DNA of 64,000 bases from Bordetella genomosp. 10 (lineage in GTDB: Bacteria; Pseudomonadota; Gammaproteobacteria; Burkholderiales; Burkholderiaceae_B): contig NZ_NEVM01000005.1 in NCBI RefSeq assembly GCF_002261225.1, positions 3,100,001 through 3,164,000 of the forward strand, given 5' to 3'. Position 1 is the first letter of the stretch; the number at the start of each line of letters is the position of its first letter. Positions 35,813-48,065 of this stretch are shown here, piece after piece. Under the pieces are notes generated by a model that saw only the letters and a list, made by a program, of their open reading frames with translations, was not told where the DNA came from and did not search any database. A program made the position numbers and the translations under genes.

Positions 35813-38050
35813 TCAGCGCCCGCGCGCCGCCTGCCACGCGGCCAGCCGCGTTTCCAGCACGGACACCACCGCCAGCGCCTTGGCCAGGTCGGGAATTTCG
35901 TCGAACACCGGCACGCCCACCGCGCGCGCCCGCTCCCGATAGACGCGCTTGCCGTCGTCCAGCTCGGGAGAACCGTCGCTGCGCAAGGCCAGCAGGAAAT
36001 GCGCCTGGCCCGCCCATTTGCGCTGGGTCTGCTCGACCACGGCAAGCAGGTTGCCGATGGGATCGACGGCGCCGCGGCCGACGAAGGCCGCCAGGTTCAG
36101 ATGCATGGCGACGGCATCGGGCCGCGCATGTTCATAGACCAGGTCCAGGATCTCGCCGGCCACCCAGCCGTCCTTTTCCTGCAAGGTCCGCACGGGCGTA
36201 TCGATGGGATTGACGACGCTGGTGCCGGGCGGAAAACCCAGCGCTTCGAGCGCCGCGCGCGCCGCCGGGCCGAAGGGCGCGACCTCCAGCCCTTCGCGCG
36301 CGAAGCTGTCCGCGCCCAGCACGCTGGATCCGCCGCCGTTGCCGAACAGCGTCACGGCGTGCGTCGGACGCTGCGAACGCGGCGTCAAGTGCTGCAGCGC
36401 GAGCAAGGCGTTGATGAATTCGTCAACCGTCTGCACCATGGCGACCGGCGTCTGCGCCGCCATCGCGTCCCAGGCGCGTTCATTGCCCGCCAGCGCGCCG
36501 GTATGCGAGCTGGCCGCCAGTCGTCCCAGGCTGGTGGTGCCGCCCTTCAGTATCACCACGGGCTTGGCGACCGGCGCGTTGCGCAGCAGGTCGAAGAAGG
36601 CGCGGCCGTTCTTGATGTCCTCCAGATACAGGCCGATGGCCCGGGTATCGGGATCGTGGAGATAGTAGGCAAGCAGATCGTGCGGCGCGATGTCGGCGCT
36701 ATTGCCGATGGTGACCAGGCCGCTGAAGCGCAGGCCGCGCCACTGGCCGCGCTTGATGATATCGGTGGACAGGCCGCCCGACTGCGACACGATGCCGATG
36801 CCGCCCGCCTCGGCCGGCGCGTCGGCGGGAAACGTCAGCTTGCCGCGCGGGGAATAGGTGCCCAGGCAGTTCGGGCCCAGTACGCGCACGCCGCCGGCGC
36901 GCGCCTGTTCGACCAGGGTCCGCTGCATCGCCTCCCCTTCTTCCGTCTCGCCGAAGCCGGAGGAAATGACCTGCGCGAAACAGCATCGTCCCGCGGCCGC
37001 GCCCAGCACGTCGGGGATTTGCGCGGCGCCGATGGCGACATAGGCGTAGTCCACCGGCCGGGGCGTTTCCGCCAGGCCGGGATACGCGGGCAAGCCTTCG
37101 ACTTCCGGCGCGTTGGGGTGGATGGGATAGATTTCACCGTCGTAGCCATAGGCTTTCAGGCGGCGGATGAAGGTGTTGGCGATGGCGACGCTGCGCGTCG
37201 ACGCGCCCAGCACGGCGACCGTCCGCGGGCGGAACAAGGGGCGGTAGTATTCGAGCACGTCGGACGCCGCGCTCGTGGAAGCCGGCCCGGCGGGAGATGG
37301 CTGCGCCGACGAGGACGGGCCGGCGGCGACCGGCGCCGTCAACACGAATCGCGCATCCACCGCGTGCACGCCGGCCGCCGACGCGATCAGGGGATTGATG
37401 TCCAGCTCGGCCAGGTCGTCGCCCATTGCGTCCAGCACCCCGCCCGCGCCGCCCACCGCCATCAGGACGCGCACCAGCGCCTGCCGGTCGACGGCAGCCT
37501 GGCCGCGCACGCCGCGCAGGAGAGCCGCGCCGCGCAGTTCGTCCAGCATGGATTGCGCGTCGGTTTCGGTAATGGGGCATATGCGAAACGCCACGTCCTT
37601 GAGCACTTCGATGAATATGCCGCCCAGGCCGACCATGATCATGAAACCGAACTGCGGATCGCGCACCGCGCCGACGGCCACCTCGATGCCGCGCGGCGCC
37701 ATCTCCTCCACCAGCCAGCCGTCCACGCGCGCGGCGGCGATCGCCGGACGGGCGGCCATCTCGCGCACGGCCCGTCCGACCTCGGCGGCGTCGGCCAGGT
37801 GCAGGGCCACGCCGCCCGCATCCGATTTATGCAGGATGTCGGGCGACATCACTTTCACGGCGAAGGGGCCCGCCAGGCCGGCGGCCAGCGCGGCGGCATC
37901 CTCGGCATCCCGCGCCACCGCCGCGCGCGGCACGGCGATGCCGAACGCCGCCAGCAGCGCCTTGCCGTCGGCCTCGCTCAAGGCCTGCCGCCGTTCCTGG
38001 CGCGCGCGGGCCACGATATCCCGCGCCGGATTGTTTTCCACCATGTTCAC
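35813..38050 (-). CDS. Acyl-CoA synthetase, NDP-forming (acetate-CoA ligase family)
   Basis: 745-residue protein in which an ATP-grasp beta domain (residues 1-240; VKVMSPDILHKSDAGGV) precedes a CoA-binding domain (FRPRTVAVLGAST, about 270) and a succinyl-CoA-ligase-like domain (VSQSGGLSTDII; the phosphorylated His in SHTGALAG). These enzymes make acyl-CoA from acid, CoA and ATP with ADP release and belong to ACD/AcdA-type ligases; the domain order here is beta-alpha. It likely activates the acid of block D. The stop is 64 bp from the TrmB stop (convergent). Start ATG 38050; the second Met (position 3) is an alternative. Confidence 0.88.
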   Translation of the reverse strand: MNMVENNPARDIVARARQERRQALSEADGKALLAAFGIAVPRAAVARDAEDAAALAAGLAGPFAVKVMSPDILHKSDAGGVALHLADAAEVGRAVREMAARPAIAAARVDGWLVEEMAPRGIEVAVGAVRDPQFGFMIMVGLGGIFIEVLKDVAFRICPITETDAQSMLDELRGAALLRGVRGQAAVDRQALVRVLMAVGGAGGVLDAMGDDLAELDINPLIASAAGVHAVDARFVLTAPVAAGPSSSAQPSPAGPASTSAASDVLEYYRPLFRPRTVAVLGASTRSVAIANTFIRRLKAYGYDGEIYPIHPNAPEVEGLPAYPGLAETPRPVDYAYVAIGAAQIPDVLGAAAGRCCFAQVISSGFGETEEGEAMQRTLVEQARAGGVRVLGPNCLGTYSPRGKLTFPADAPAEAGGIGIVSQSGGLSTDIIKRGQWRGLRFSGLVTIGNSADIAPHDLLAYYLHDPDTRAIGLYLEDIKNGRAFFDLLRNAPVAKPVVILKGGTTSLGRLAASSHTGALAGNERAWDAMAAQTPVAMVQTVDEFINALLALQHLTPRSQRPTHAVTLFGNGGGSSVLGADSFAREGLEVAPFGPAARAALEALGFPPGTSVVNPIDTPVRTLQEKDGWVAGEILDLVYEHARPDAVAMHLNLAAFVGRGAVDPIGNLLAVVEQTQRKWAGQAHFLLALRSDGSPELDDGKRVYRERARAVGVPVFDEIPDLAKALAVVSVLETRLAAWQAARGR

Positions 38051-38139
38051 AGTCCCCTCGGAGGCGCGCTCGTTGCTGGATGGATCGACAGATCGATGCT
38101 CGATCGTTCAATGGCTGAACGGCTCGGCAGCCGGGTCGC

Positions 38140-39325
38140 TCAATAACTCGTAGGCCAGGTCCGCATCAGGTGTTCCCCGATGCCGCCGGTGCGGCGGCGC
38201 CGCTGCACGTCCAGCATGCGGATCAGGAAATCCCGCGTCTCCTGCGGCTTGATGACGTCGTGCGCGGAGAAGATGCGCGCCATGTCCCACACCTCCAGGT
38301 CCTTCTGGATGTCGGCCAGCGCCTCGGCAAAGCCTTCGTCCGACGGCGTCTTGTTGTGCACGATATTGGTGGCGAACACCGGATCCATGAAGCTGATCTC
38401 GGCGGTGGGCCAGGCCACCATGACGTCGTTGTGCGCGCCCCCGCCCATGGCCACGTAGGCGCGGCCGTAGGCCTTGCGGCACAGCACCGTGATCTGCGGC
38501 ACCGTGGTCAGGCAGGTGGCGTTCATGAAATTCATGATGTGCCCGGGCGCGCCGCGCCGTTCGGCATCCAGCCCCACCACGAAGCCCGGCGTGTCCATGA
38601 AGCGGATCAGCGGAATATTGAAGCTGTCGCACATCACGGTGAAATCCACGGCCTTGCGGCAGGCTTCGGCCGACAGCGCGCCCCCGCCCGACATGGGATT
38701 GTTGGCGATCACGCCCACCACCTGCCCGCCCAGGCGCGCCAGGCCCGCGACCAGCGGCTTGCCGAAGCGCGCCTTGATTTCGAGGAAGCTGCCGCGGTCG
38801 AAGACGATCTCCAGGATCTTCTTCATGTTGTAGACCTGCGTCCGCTTCTCCGGCAGTATCTCCAGGATCTTTTCCTGCCCTTCGCCGGAGCCCTCGGCGA
38901 TGCCGGCGTCCGGCGGCAACTGGCCGTTGTGCGAAGGCATGTACGACAGGAAGCGGCGGATGGCCTGCATGGCTTCCTCGTCGCTATCGACGAAGTAATC
39001 GATCAGCCCCGTCTGTTCCGCGTGCAGCCGCCAGCCGCCGAGTTCTTCCAGGTCGACTTTCTCGCCGATGGCCATCGACACCAGGCGCGGGCTCGATACG
39101 GACATGATCGAGCCTTTCTTCATCACCGAGAAGTCCGCGCAGCAGCATAGCCAGGCCGACGAACCGAACGACGTATCCAGCGCGGCCGACACCCAGGGCG
39201 TCTCGCGCATGCGGCGAAACTGCGTGATGTCGTTGCCCAGCAGGCTGCCCATGCCGCGCGAGCCCATGGCGTCCGGCAGGCGCGCGCCGGCGGTCGAGCT
39301 CCGCCAGCAGGTGTTCATGGGGCAT
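38140..39325 (-). pseudogene. Acyl-CoA carboxyltransferase (PccB-like), internal deletion
   Basis: Carboxyltransferase beta subunit, broken. The strong ribosome site AGGAGG serves ATG 39325, which reads MPHEHLLAELDRRRA, a normal family N-terminus, then runs out of frame. In another frame, starting at ATG 39318, the sequence reads STAGARLPDAMGSRGMG and continues normally to the end (PFLAG-type CT core; MAIGEKVDLEELGGWRLHAE; SGGGALSAEACRKAV; HDVIKPQETRDFLIRML). About 115-120 residues that belong between the two parts are missing. The joint lies at CGCCGGCGCGCG, which could be a short repeat. The 392-residue product from ATG 39318 would lack an essential part of the first CT domain. The carrier and biotin carboxylase of the same cluster are intact. 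Confidence 0.75.
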
Positions 39326-39377
39326 GGTGGTCTCCTCCTGATGATGCCCAGGCGCTGCCGGCGGACTTGCCGCCGCC

Positions 39378-40448
39378 TTAGAAGTCGCGCCGTTCGACGG
39401 TCAGCCGCTCGATGGCGGCGCGGTCCAGTTCGGGGCGATAGCCCGCCGGCATGACGACGGCGCCGTGCTCGTAGCCCAGCGGCTGGCGGAACAGCTTGTC
39501 CGGATGCTTGAGAAAGCCGTTGAACTCGCCGGCGTTGTCGATGGTGGTGCGCGCCACGCAGGCTTCCATCCAGTTATGGATTTCGCTGCCCAGGCCATCG
39601 CCCAGCACGGGACGCATGCCCTTGTCGCGCACGCGCTTCAACCCCTCGGCCAGCCTTTCCAGGCTGCCGAAGCGCTTGAGCTTGAGCTTGCAATAGCCGA
39701 CGTTCTTCAACGTCGCGGCGCGATCGATGTCGGCCAGCGCGCAGATGGGTTCGTCCAGCATCAACGGCACCGGACTGGCGGCGGCCACCGCGGCATTGGC
39801 CTCCCAGTCGTCGGCGTCGCAAGGCTGCTCGAACAGGTCGATGCCCGCCGGGTCGAGCCGGCCGACGAAGGCCAGGGCATCGTCGCGGCCGTAGGCGCGG
39901 TTGGCGTCCAGCCGCAAGGTGGCGCGGCCCCGCGCCGCATCCTGGATCGCGCGCACGCGCGCCAGGTCCGCGTCCACGTCCTTGCCCACCTTGACCTTGA
40001 ATACCTTGAAGCCGGCGGCGACGCGGCGGTCGACTTCCTCCGCGATGGCCGCCGGCTCCATCGCGCCGACCGGCACCAGCAAGGGCAGCACGGTGTCCTG
40101 CGTCACCGTCAAATAGGGTGAATCCTCCAGGGCCTCGATCGCGCACACCATGGCGGTGACGGCCACCTTGCTGTCCTCGAAACGCGCCAGCAGCGCCTGC
40201 CTGGCCTGCGCCGTGTCGCGGCCCGGCAGCGCGGCCAGTTGTTCCAGGCAGAACGCCCAGGCGCCCTCGCGCGTCTCGCTGCTCGAACCGGGCGATACAT
40301 GGCCGTCCGCGAAGGCGCCGCGGCCACTGTCGTCCTCGAGTTCGACCACATAGGGCTCGAATTCCGTGAACGTGCGGTACGACAGCCGGTATGGGCTGCT
40401 CAGCGGCAGGCGCAGGCGGCGCAACGTGACCTTGCGTATCTTGCTCAT
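39378..40448 (-). CDS. Muconate cycloisomerase-type enolase-superfamily enzyme
   Basis: 356-residue enolase-superfamily protein of the MLE/dipeptide-epimerase/OSBS subgroup. The first lysine pair is Lys151-Val-Lys153 (VFKVKVG), metal ligands Asp181 (LRLDANRAY), Glu207 (DLFEQP) and Asp232 (LMLDEPI), and the second lysine Lys254 or 256 (YCKLKLKRFG). Family reactions are cycloisomerisation, epimerisation or racemisation next to a carboxylate. ATG 40448 is chosen since the barrel begins there; an upstream in-frame ATG (40481) adds 11 odd residues. It is divergent from the Bug gene at 40708, sharing an operator-rich gap. Confidence 0.86.
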   Translation of the reverse strand: MSKIRKVTLRRLRLPLSSPYRLSYRTFTEFEPYVVELEDDSGRGAFADGHVSPGSSSETREGAWAFCLEQLAALPGRDTAQARQALLARFEDSKVAVTAMVCAIEALEDSPYLTVTQDTVLPLLVPVGAMEPAAIAEEVDRRVAAGFKVFKVKVGKDVDADLARVRAIQDAARGRATLRLDANRAYGRDDALAFVGRLDPAGIDLFEQPCDADDWEANAAVAAASPVPLMLDEPICALADIDRAATLKNVGYCKLKLKRFGSLERLAEGLKRVRDKGMRPVLGDGLGSEIHNWMEACVARTTIDNAGEFNGFLKHPDKLFRQPLGYEHGAVVMPAGYRPELDRAAIERLTVERRDF

Positions 40449-40500
40449 GCAACCTCTACGAGGGGGACGACAGCGGTCCATGGACGGCCATCGGGTTATC

Positions 40501-40539
40501 GTTGTTGCGTAGGCTACTACGATAATTTCGGAGTCGCAA
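40501..40539. promoter_or_regulatory. Shared operator-like site B
   Basis: The segment 40501-40526 begins GTTGTTGCG and ends CTACTACGATAAT, like site A at 33112 and the reverse complement of site C. On the minus strand TTGCGA (40534-40539), a 17-bp spacer and TAGCCT give a possible promoter for the enzyme gene starting at 40448. Confidence 0.45.
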
Positions 40540-40640
40540 CGAGGACGGAGGAATATTGCATCGCGGCATATTCCGCGCCTGCGCCGGCTATGCGTTTACC
40601 CGATTGACGCCACCGCCTTCCGCGTATAAAAATCCGGAAA

Positions 40641-40671
40641 AATAGTAGTTGCGACTACGACAACGATAATA
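40641..40671. promoter_or_regulatory. Shared operator-like site C
   Basis: GTAGT-TGCG-ACTAC (40645-40658) is a dyad with perfect 5-bp arms, followed by GACAACGATAAT. ACAACGATAA is shared with the reverse complement of site B. It is about 50 bp before the Bug start at 40708; GATAAT (40665-40670) could be a -10 element. Confidence 0.45.
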
Positions 40672-40707
40672 AGGGGCGCATGCGGCGCACCGCACCGGAG
40701 GAAGGCC

Positions 40708-41733
40708 ATGCAGGACGAACACGACAAACGGGCGAGCGTGAATCGCCGCGCCGGCGCCGCGCGCCGGTGGATGGCCGCGCTGGCGGCCACGCTATGCGCC
40801 GGCCTGGCCGCGCCCCCGCCCGCCCAGGCGCAGGACGGCTGGCCGAACAAGCCCCTGACCATGCTGATTCCCTATGCGCCGGGCGGCACGACGGACATCA
40901 TCGGCCGCATCCTGGCCGACAAGGTGGGCCGCATCCTGGGCCAGACGGTGGTCGCCGACAATCGCGGCGGCGCGGGCGGCACGATCGCCGGCACCATGCT
41001 GGCCCGTTCCGATCCCAACGGCTACACGATCATGCTGGAGCACATCGGCTTCGCCTTCAACGCGACGCTGTATCCGCACTTGAGCTATGACCCGCTGAAG
41101 GACATCACGCCCGTCGCCTACGTGGGCCAGACGCCCAACGTGCTGGTGGTGACCAATTCCCTGCCGGTCCATAACGTCCGGGAATTCCTGGACTATGCGC
41201 GGGCCCACCCCGGCGCCATCAACTACGGCTCGGGCGGCGTCGGCAGCGCCGGCCATCTGCCCATGGCGTGGCTGCAATCCAAGGAGCACCTGCAACTGAC
41301 GCACATCCCCTACAAGGGCTCGGGGCCGGCCATCACCGACCTGATCTCGGGCCGCATCGAAGCCATGCTGCTCCCCATTCCGGCGGTGCTGCCGTACATC
41401 CACAGCGGCCAGGTGCGGCCGATCGCCACGTCGGGCGCGGCGCGCGCGGCTTCCCTGCCCGACCTGCCCACCATGATGGAAGCGGGCGTCAAGGGATTCG
41501 ACTACGAACCCTGGTACGGCGTCTTCGTGCGCGCCGGCACGCCCCCGCCGGTGGTGAGCAAGCTGCACGACGCCATCAACCAGGCGCTGCAGGATCCGGA
41601 AACGCAGAAGAAGATGCTGGAACAGGGCCTGGCCGTCCAGGCATGGCCGCAGCAGAAATTCCAGCAAACGGTGCGCGACGACACCGAGAAGTGGCGCGGC
41701 ATCATCCGGTCGCTGAACATCAAGATGAACTGA
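40708..41733 (+). CDS. Bug-family (TctC) periplasmic carboxylate receptor
   Basis: 341-residue Bug receptor with a long N-terminus: a charged region (1-20) before the signal peptide hydrophobic core (21-41, ending AQAQ). WPNKPLTMLIPYAPGGTTDI is the family signature; YKGSGPAITDLISGR and LPDLPTMMEAGVKGFDYE are further blocks. A shorter start inside the charged N-terminus is possible. It is the last gene of block D and lies next to the operator-like motifs at 40501 and 40641. Confidence 0.9.
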   Translation: MQDEHDKRASVNRRAGAARRWMAALAATLCAGLAAPPPAQAQDGWPNKPLTMLIPYAPGGTTDIIGRILADKVGRILGQTVVADNRGGAGGTIAGTMLARSDPNGYTIMLEHIGFAFNATLYPHLSYDPLKDITPVAYVGQTPNVLVVTNSLPVHNVREFLDYARAHPGAINYGSGGVGSAGHLPMAWLQSKEHLQLTHIPYKGSGPAITDLISGRIEAMLLPIPAVLPYIHSGQVRPIATSGAARAASLPDLPTMMEAGVKGFDYEPWYGVFVRAGTPPPVVSKLHDAINQALQDPETQKKMLEQGLAVQAWPQQKFQQTVRDDTEKWRGIIRSLNIKMN

Positions 41734-41775
41734 AGCAGGACGAACCGGGGCGGCGCGCGGCGGCCCCCGTCGATC

Positions 41776-42960
41776 TCAGGCCAGCGGCCGCATCGCCCAC
41801 CCGACCACCAGCCACACCACGGCCAGACAGGCGACCGCCACGAAGACCCCCGTGGCCCCGGCATGGGCGGCCAGGATCCCGCCCAGCGCCCCGCCACAGA
41901 ACAGGCCGATGGCCTGCGAGGTGTTGTAGAAACCCAGGGCCAGCCCCTTGTATTCCCGCGGCGCGACGCGCGAGACCAGGGACGGCTGCAAGGCCTCCAG
42001 GATGTTGAAGGCGACGAAAAAGCCCGTCAGCAAGGCCACCAGGGTGTAGAAGTTGTGGCTGGCCCAAGGCATGACCGCCAGCACCACGATCAGGAACGCC
42101 ACCGCCGCCCGCAAGGCGCCGCGATGCGCCCGGCGCTTTTCGGCCACGAAAACCGCCGGCACCATGAGCACGAAGGAAATCAGGATGACCGGCAAGTAGA
42201 CTTTCCACAGGTCGTGGGCGTCCAGGCCGCCGAGGCGCGCCAGCAGCGCGGGCACCACCACGAACAGCGATACCTGGGTCAGGTGCAGGCAGAACACCCC
42301 GAAATTCAGGCGCAACAGGTCCGGATGCAGGAAAACCGCGCCGGGCTGGCGCCCCGTCATCGCGCGGTCATCGCTGCGCGGCGCCAGCGGCACCATCCAG
42401 CGCGCCACCGCCAGGCTGGCCAGCCCCAGGCAGGCGATGGTCCAGAACAGGCCGGACAAACCCCACCAGCCCACCAGCAGGGGCGCCGCCACCAGGGAAA
42501 CCGCGAAGGACATGCCGATCGAGCCGCCCACCATCGCCATGGCGCGGGTGCGCACCTCGTCGCGGGTGGCGTCGGCGATCCAGGCCGTGATGGCGGCGGA
42601 AATCGCCCCGGCGCCCTGGATGGCCCGCCCGATGGTGATCCAGAACACGTCGGGCGACAGGGCACAGACCACGCTGCCGGCCACGAACAGCGCCAGCCCC
42701 AGCAGCACCACCGGCCGCCGTCCCCAGCGGTCGGAGGCCAGCCCGAAGGGAATCTGCAGGATCGCCTGGGTCAGGCCGTACATGCCCATGGCCAGGCCGA
42801 CGCGGGCCGGGTCGTTGCCGCCGGGCAGGCCGCGCGCGGCGACGGTAAAGACGGGCAGCAACAGGAACAGGCCCAGCATCCGACAGGCAAACAAGCCCGC
42901 CAGCGCGATGCTGGCCCGGCGTTCGGAGGAGGTGAGCTGTAGTTTGGCGTGATCCGGCAT
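41776..42960 (-). CDS. MFS transporter, 12-helix drug exporter type
   Basis: 394-residue major facilitator protein with a loop 2-3 motif [16 protein letters not shown] (residues 76-91) and about 12 hydrophobic helices. It is divergent from uvrA. UvrA-MFS-ssb-like neighbourhoods are common in this group of bacteria; here a 10.7-kb catabolic block lies between this gene and ssb. Likely an exporter; substrate not known. Confidence 0.9.
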   Translation of the reverse strand: MPDHAKLQLTSSERRASIALAGLFACRMLGLFLLLPVFTVAARGLPGGNDPARVGLAMGMYGLTQAILQIPFGLASDRWGRRPVVLLGLALFVAGSVVCALSPDVFWITIGRAIQGAGAISAAITAWIADATRDEVRTRAMAMVGGSIGMSFAVSLVAAPLLVGWWGLSGLFWTIACLGLASLAVARWMVPLAPRSDDRAMTGRQPGAVFLHPDLLRLNFGVFCLHLTQVSLFVVVPALLARLGGLDAHDLWKVYLPVILISFVLMVPAVFVAEKRRAHRGALRAAVAFLIVVLAVMPWASHNFYTLVALLTGFFVAFNILEALQPSLVSRVAPREYKGLALGFYNTSQAIGLFCGGALGGILAAHAGATGVFVAVACLAVVWLVVGWAMRPLA

Positions 42961-43109
42961 GCGTTATCAGGAAATGCGGCTGCGGGAACCGAAGCGGATT
43001 CGAAAGAAAGCGGCCCTGGACTGGGTCCGGCCCCATGGGGATCCGGGCTGGTGACAGTCCGGCGCGCTATAGTACCAAGTTGGCCTTTGAATCTGCTGAA
43101 ACCGACCTG

Positions 43110-45983
<2,874 letters not shown>

Positions 45984-46016
45984 GCGGCGCGCCTCAAGCG
46001 CGGCCGCCGCCGTTCT

Positions 46017-46841
46017 TCACTGGCCCGTGAAGACCGGCTTGCGCTTCGCCGCGAACGCGGCGGCGGCGTTGCGATAGTCGTCGCTCTCGTTCGCGCGGCG
46101 CGAGATGTCCTCGATGCGCGCGGCGTTCTCCGCCACCGTCCCGGCCGCGATGGCGTTGAGCTGCATCTTGCTGCCGGCGATGGACAGCGGCGCGTTGTCC
46201 ATCATGGACCGGCCGAAGCGCAAGGCCGCTTCCAGCACGTCGCCGTCGCAGCGCTCGTCCAGATACCCGGCCGCGCAGGCCGCGTCCGCATCGATCATGT
46301 CCGCCGTGTACAGCCAGCGGCGCGCGGTGCGCACGCCGACCAGGCTGGCCAGGCGCTGCAACTGGATGGTGGGATAGATCAGCCCCAGCAAGGCCACCGG
46401 CACGCGCACCCGCGCGCTGTCGTCGCCGACCCGGAAATCGCAGCACATCGCCAGGCTGCAGCCGCCGCCCACGCACACGCCGCTGACCGCGGCGATGACG
46501 GGAATGGGCGCATCCTGCACCGCGGCATAGCATTCCTGGATCACGGCGCGATAGGCATCGGCGCGGACAGTGTCCGACAAGGCCTCCCGGAAGGCCAGGA
46601 TATCGTCGCCGGCGCAGAAATGGCCTTCCGCCCCGCGCAACACCGCCAGCCGCACCGCGCGCTCGCGGCCGATGGCCAGGAAGACGTCGCGCAGGTCGGT
46701 CCAGGCCCGCAGGTCGCAGGCGTTGCGGCGATAGGGACGGTTGATGGTGACGACCGCGATGCGGCCGCCGTCGCGGTATTCGACGAGGATTTCGGAATCC
46801 GCGCGGGGTTGCGGCGAAGGCGTGGCGATCGGGGAGTTCAT
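46017..46841 (-). CDS. Enoyl-CoA hydratase/isomerase family protein
   Basis: 274-residue crotonase-fold protein. The oxyanion-hole segments are EGHFCAGDDILAF and GVCVGGGCSLAMCCDFRV. ATG 46841 begins MNSPIATPSP; a GTG four codons upstream is an alternative and neither has a strong ribosome site. It is the last gene of a minus-strand block (50468 down to 46017) with a Bug receptor, CoA ligase and a second hydratase, consistent with activation and beta-oxidation-type degradation of an acid, perhaps carnitine- or aromatic-like. Confidence 0.85.
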   Translation of the reverse strand: MNSPIATPSPQPRADSEILVEYRDGGRIAVVTINRPYRRNACDLRAWTDLRDVFLAIGRERAVRLAVLRGAEGHFCAGDDILAFREALSDTVRADAYRAVIQECYAAVQDAPIPVIAAVSGVCVGGGCSLAMCCDFRVGDDSARVRVPVALLGLIYPTIQLQRLASLVGVRTARRWLYTADMIDADAACAAGYLDERCDGDVLEAALRFGRSMMDNAPLSIAGSKMQLNAIAAGTVAENAARIEDISRRANESDDYRNAAAAFAAKRKPVFTGQ

Positions 46842-46852
46842 GTCGGCTGTCA

Positions 46853-46889
46853 CGGGTGGTTTTTTCTCGGGTGGTTCTTTCTCGGGTGG
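46853..46889. repeat. Short tandem repeat, 15-bp unit
   Basis: Two 15-bp units (CGGGTGGTTTTTTCT and CGGGTGGTTCTTTCT) and a partial third (CGGGTGG) lie between the hydratase start and the Bug stop. A simple slippage-type repeat; no function is indicated. Confidence 0.6.
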
Positions 46890-46895
46890 AAAGGT

Positions 46896-47993
46896 TCAGG
46901 GGGTATAGGTGATGCCGGCCGCGTCGATGACCTTGTTCCACTTGGCCACGTCCGCCTGCAACTGCCGCGCCGCCTCGGCCGGCGTGTTGCGCAGGGGCAG
47001 CACGCCCTGCAAGGCGAACTGCTCCTTCACGCGCGGCGTCTCCATCAGCTTCGCCAGCGTGGCGTTGAGCTTGGCGACGACGGCTTCGGGCGTCGCGGCC
47101 GGCGCCAGCACGCCGTAGAGGGATTGCGCGGAAAAGTCCGGCAGGCCTTGTTCCGCCAGCGTGGGCACGTCCGGCAACGAGGGCAGGCGCTGCGCCGAGG
47201 CCACGCCTATCGCATGGACGCGACCCGTGGGAATATTGGCCAGGGCCGTCGGCGCGGTGGCGAACATCATCTGGATCTGGCCGGACATCAGGTCGGTCAT
47301 CGCCGGCGCCGCGCCGCGATAAGGCACGTGCATGATGTCCACCTTCTCCTGAAGACGGAACATCTCGGCCACCACGTGTTCTATCGTGCCGTTGCCGGAC
47401 GAGCCATAGGCGATCTTGCCGGGCTCCTTCTTCAAGGTGGCGAGGAAGTCGGGCAGCGTCTTGGCCTGCACCGTATGGCTCGCGACCAGGACGATGGGCA
47501 GCTCGCCGACCAGGGCGACCGGCCGGAAGTCCTTCGTCAGGTCATAGCCGACGGCTTTCGCGCCCATCAGCTTGCCGATCAGCGCGTACGACGTGGTCGG
47601 CGCCATCAGCAAGGTGTAGCCGTCCGGCTCGGCGCGCTTCACGTATTGCGCGCCGAGGTTGCCGCCGAAGCCCGGCTTGTTCTCGACCACCACCGTCTGG
47701 CCCAGGGCCTCTCCCAGCTCGCGTCCCAGTATGCGCGCCACCACGTCCACCGCGCCGCCCGGCGCGTAGCCCACCACCAGCGTGATGGGCCGGTCCGGGT
47801 AGGCAGCGCTGGCGGCGCCCGCCATGCCCAGGGCCGCCGCACCCAGCAGGCTCCTGGCCGCCAGGCCGCGCGCGGCGCGCACGACGCGGCGGATGCCCGC
47901 AAGGCGCTTCGGCGCGCCGCGGCCTTCGAAACCCTCGGAACCCTTCGCACTCCCGGAACGCCCCAGGCGATCCATCCAACGACATATCTTCAT
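46896..47993 (-). CDS. Bug-family (TctC) periplasmic carboxylate receptor
   Basis: 365-residue Bug receptor. An unusually long N-terminus (about 60 residues before the mature part, ending ASAA) precedes YPDRPITLVVGYAPGGAVDV; KRAEPDGYTLLMAPTTSYAL, YRGAAPAMTDLMSGQ and LPDVPTLAEQGLPDF follow. ATG 47993 has AAGGGG upstream; an internal start closer to the hydrophobic core is possible. It lies between an enoyl-CoA hydratase and a CaiC-like ligase, so its ligand may be the acid that the ligase activates. Confidence 0.9.
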   Translation of the reverse strand: MKICRWMDRLGRSGSAKGSEGFEGRGAPKRLAGIRRVVRAARGLAARSLLGAAALGMAGAASAAYPDRPITLVVGYAPGGAVDVVARILGRELGEALGQTVVVENKPGFGGNLGAQYVKRAEPDGYTLLMAPTTSYALIGKLMGAKAVGYDLTKDFRPVALVGELPIVLVASHTVQAKTLPDFLATLKKEPGKIAYGSSGNGTIEHVVAEMFRLQEKVDIMHVPYRGAAPAMTDLMSGQIQMMFATAPTALANIPTGRVHAIGVASAQRLPSLPDVPTLAEQGLPDFSAQSLYGVLAPAATPEAVVAKLNATLAKLMETPRVKEQFALQGVLPLRNTPAEAARQLQADVAKWNKVIDAAGITYTP

Positions 47994-48065
47994 CTGTGTT
48001 CCCCTTGTCAAAGATGCGCCCGGGCTCGTGTCCCGTGTGCGCAGGCGCCGGCCGGTCCGGCTTCG

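Noticed and set aside
39318..39325. ATG 39318 as a true start of a shorter functional carboxyltransferase
   Set aside because: The ribosome site fits ATG 39325 in another frame, and the family needs the missing N-terminal part; kept as a pseudogene.
45984..46016. GC-rich dyad after uvrA
   Set aside because: Arms are imperfect and no T-run follows; not reported as a terminator.
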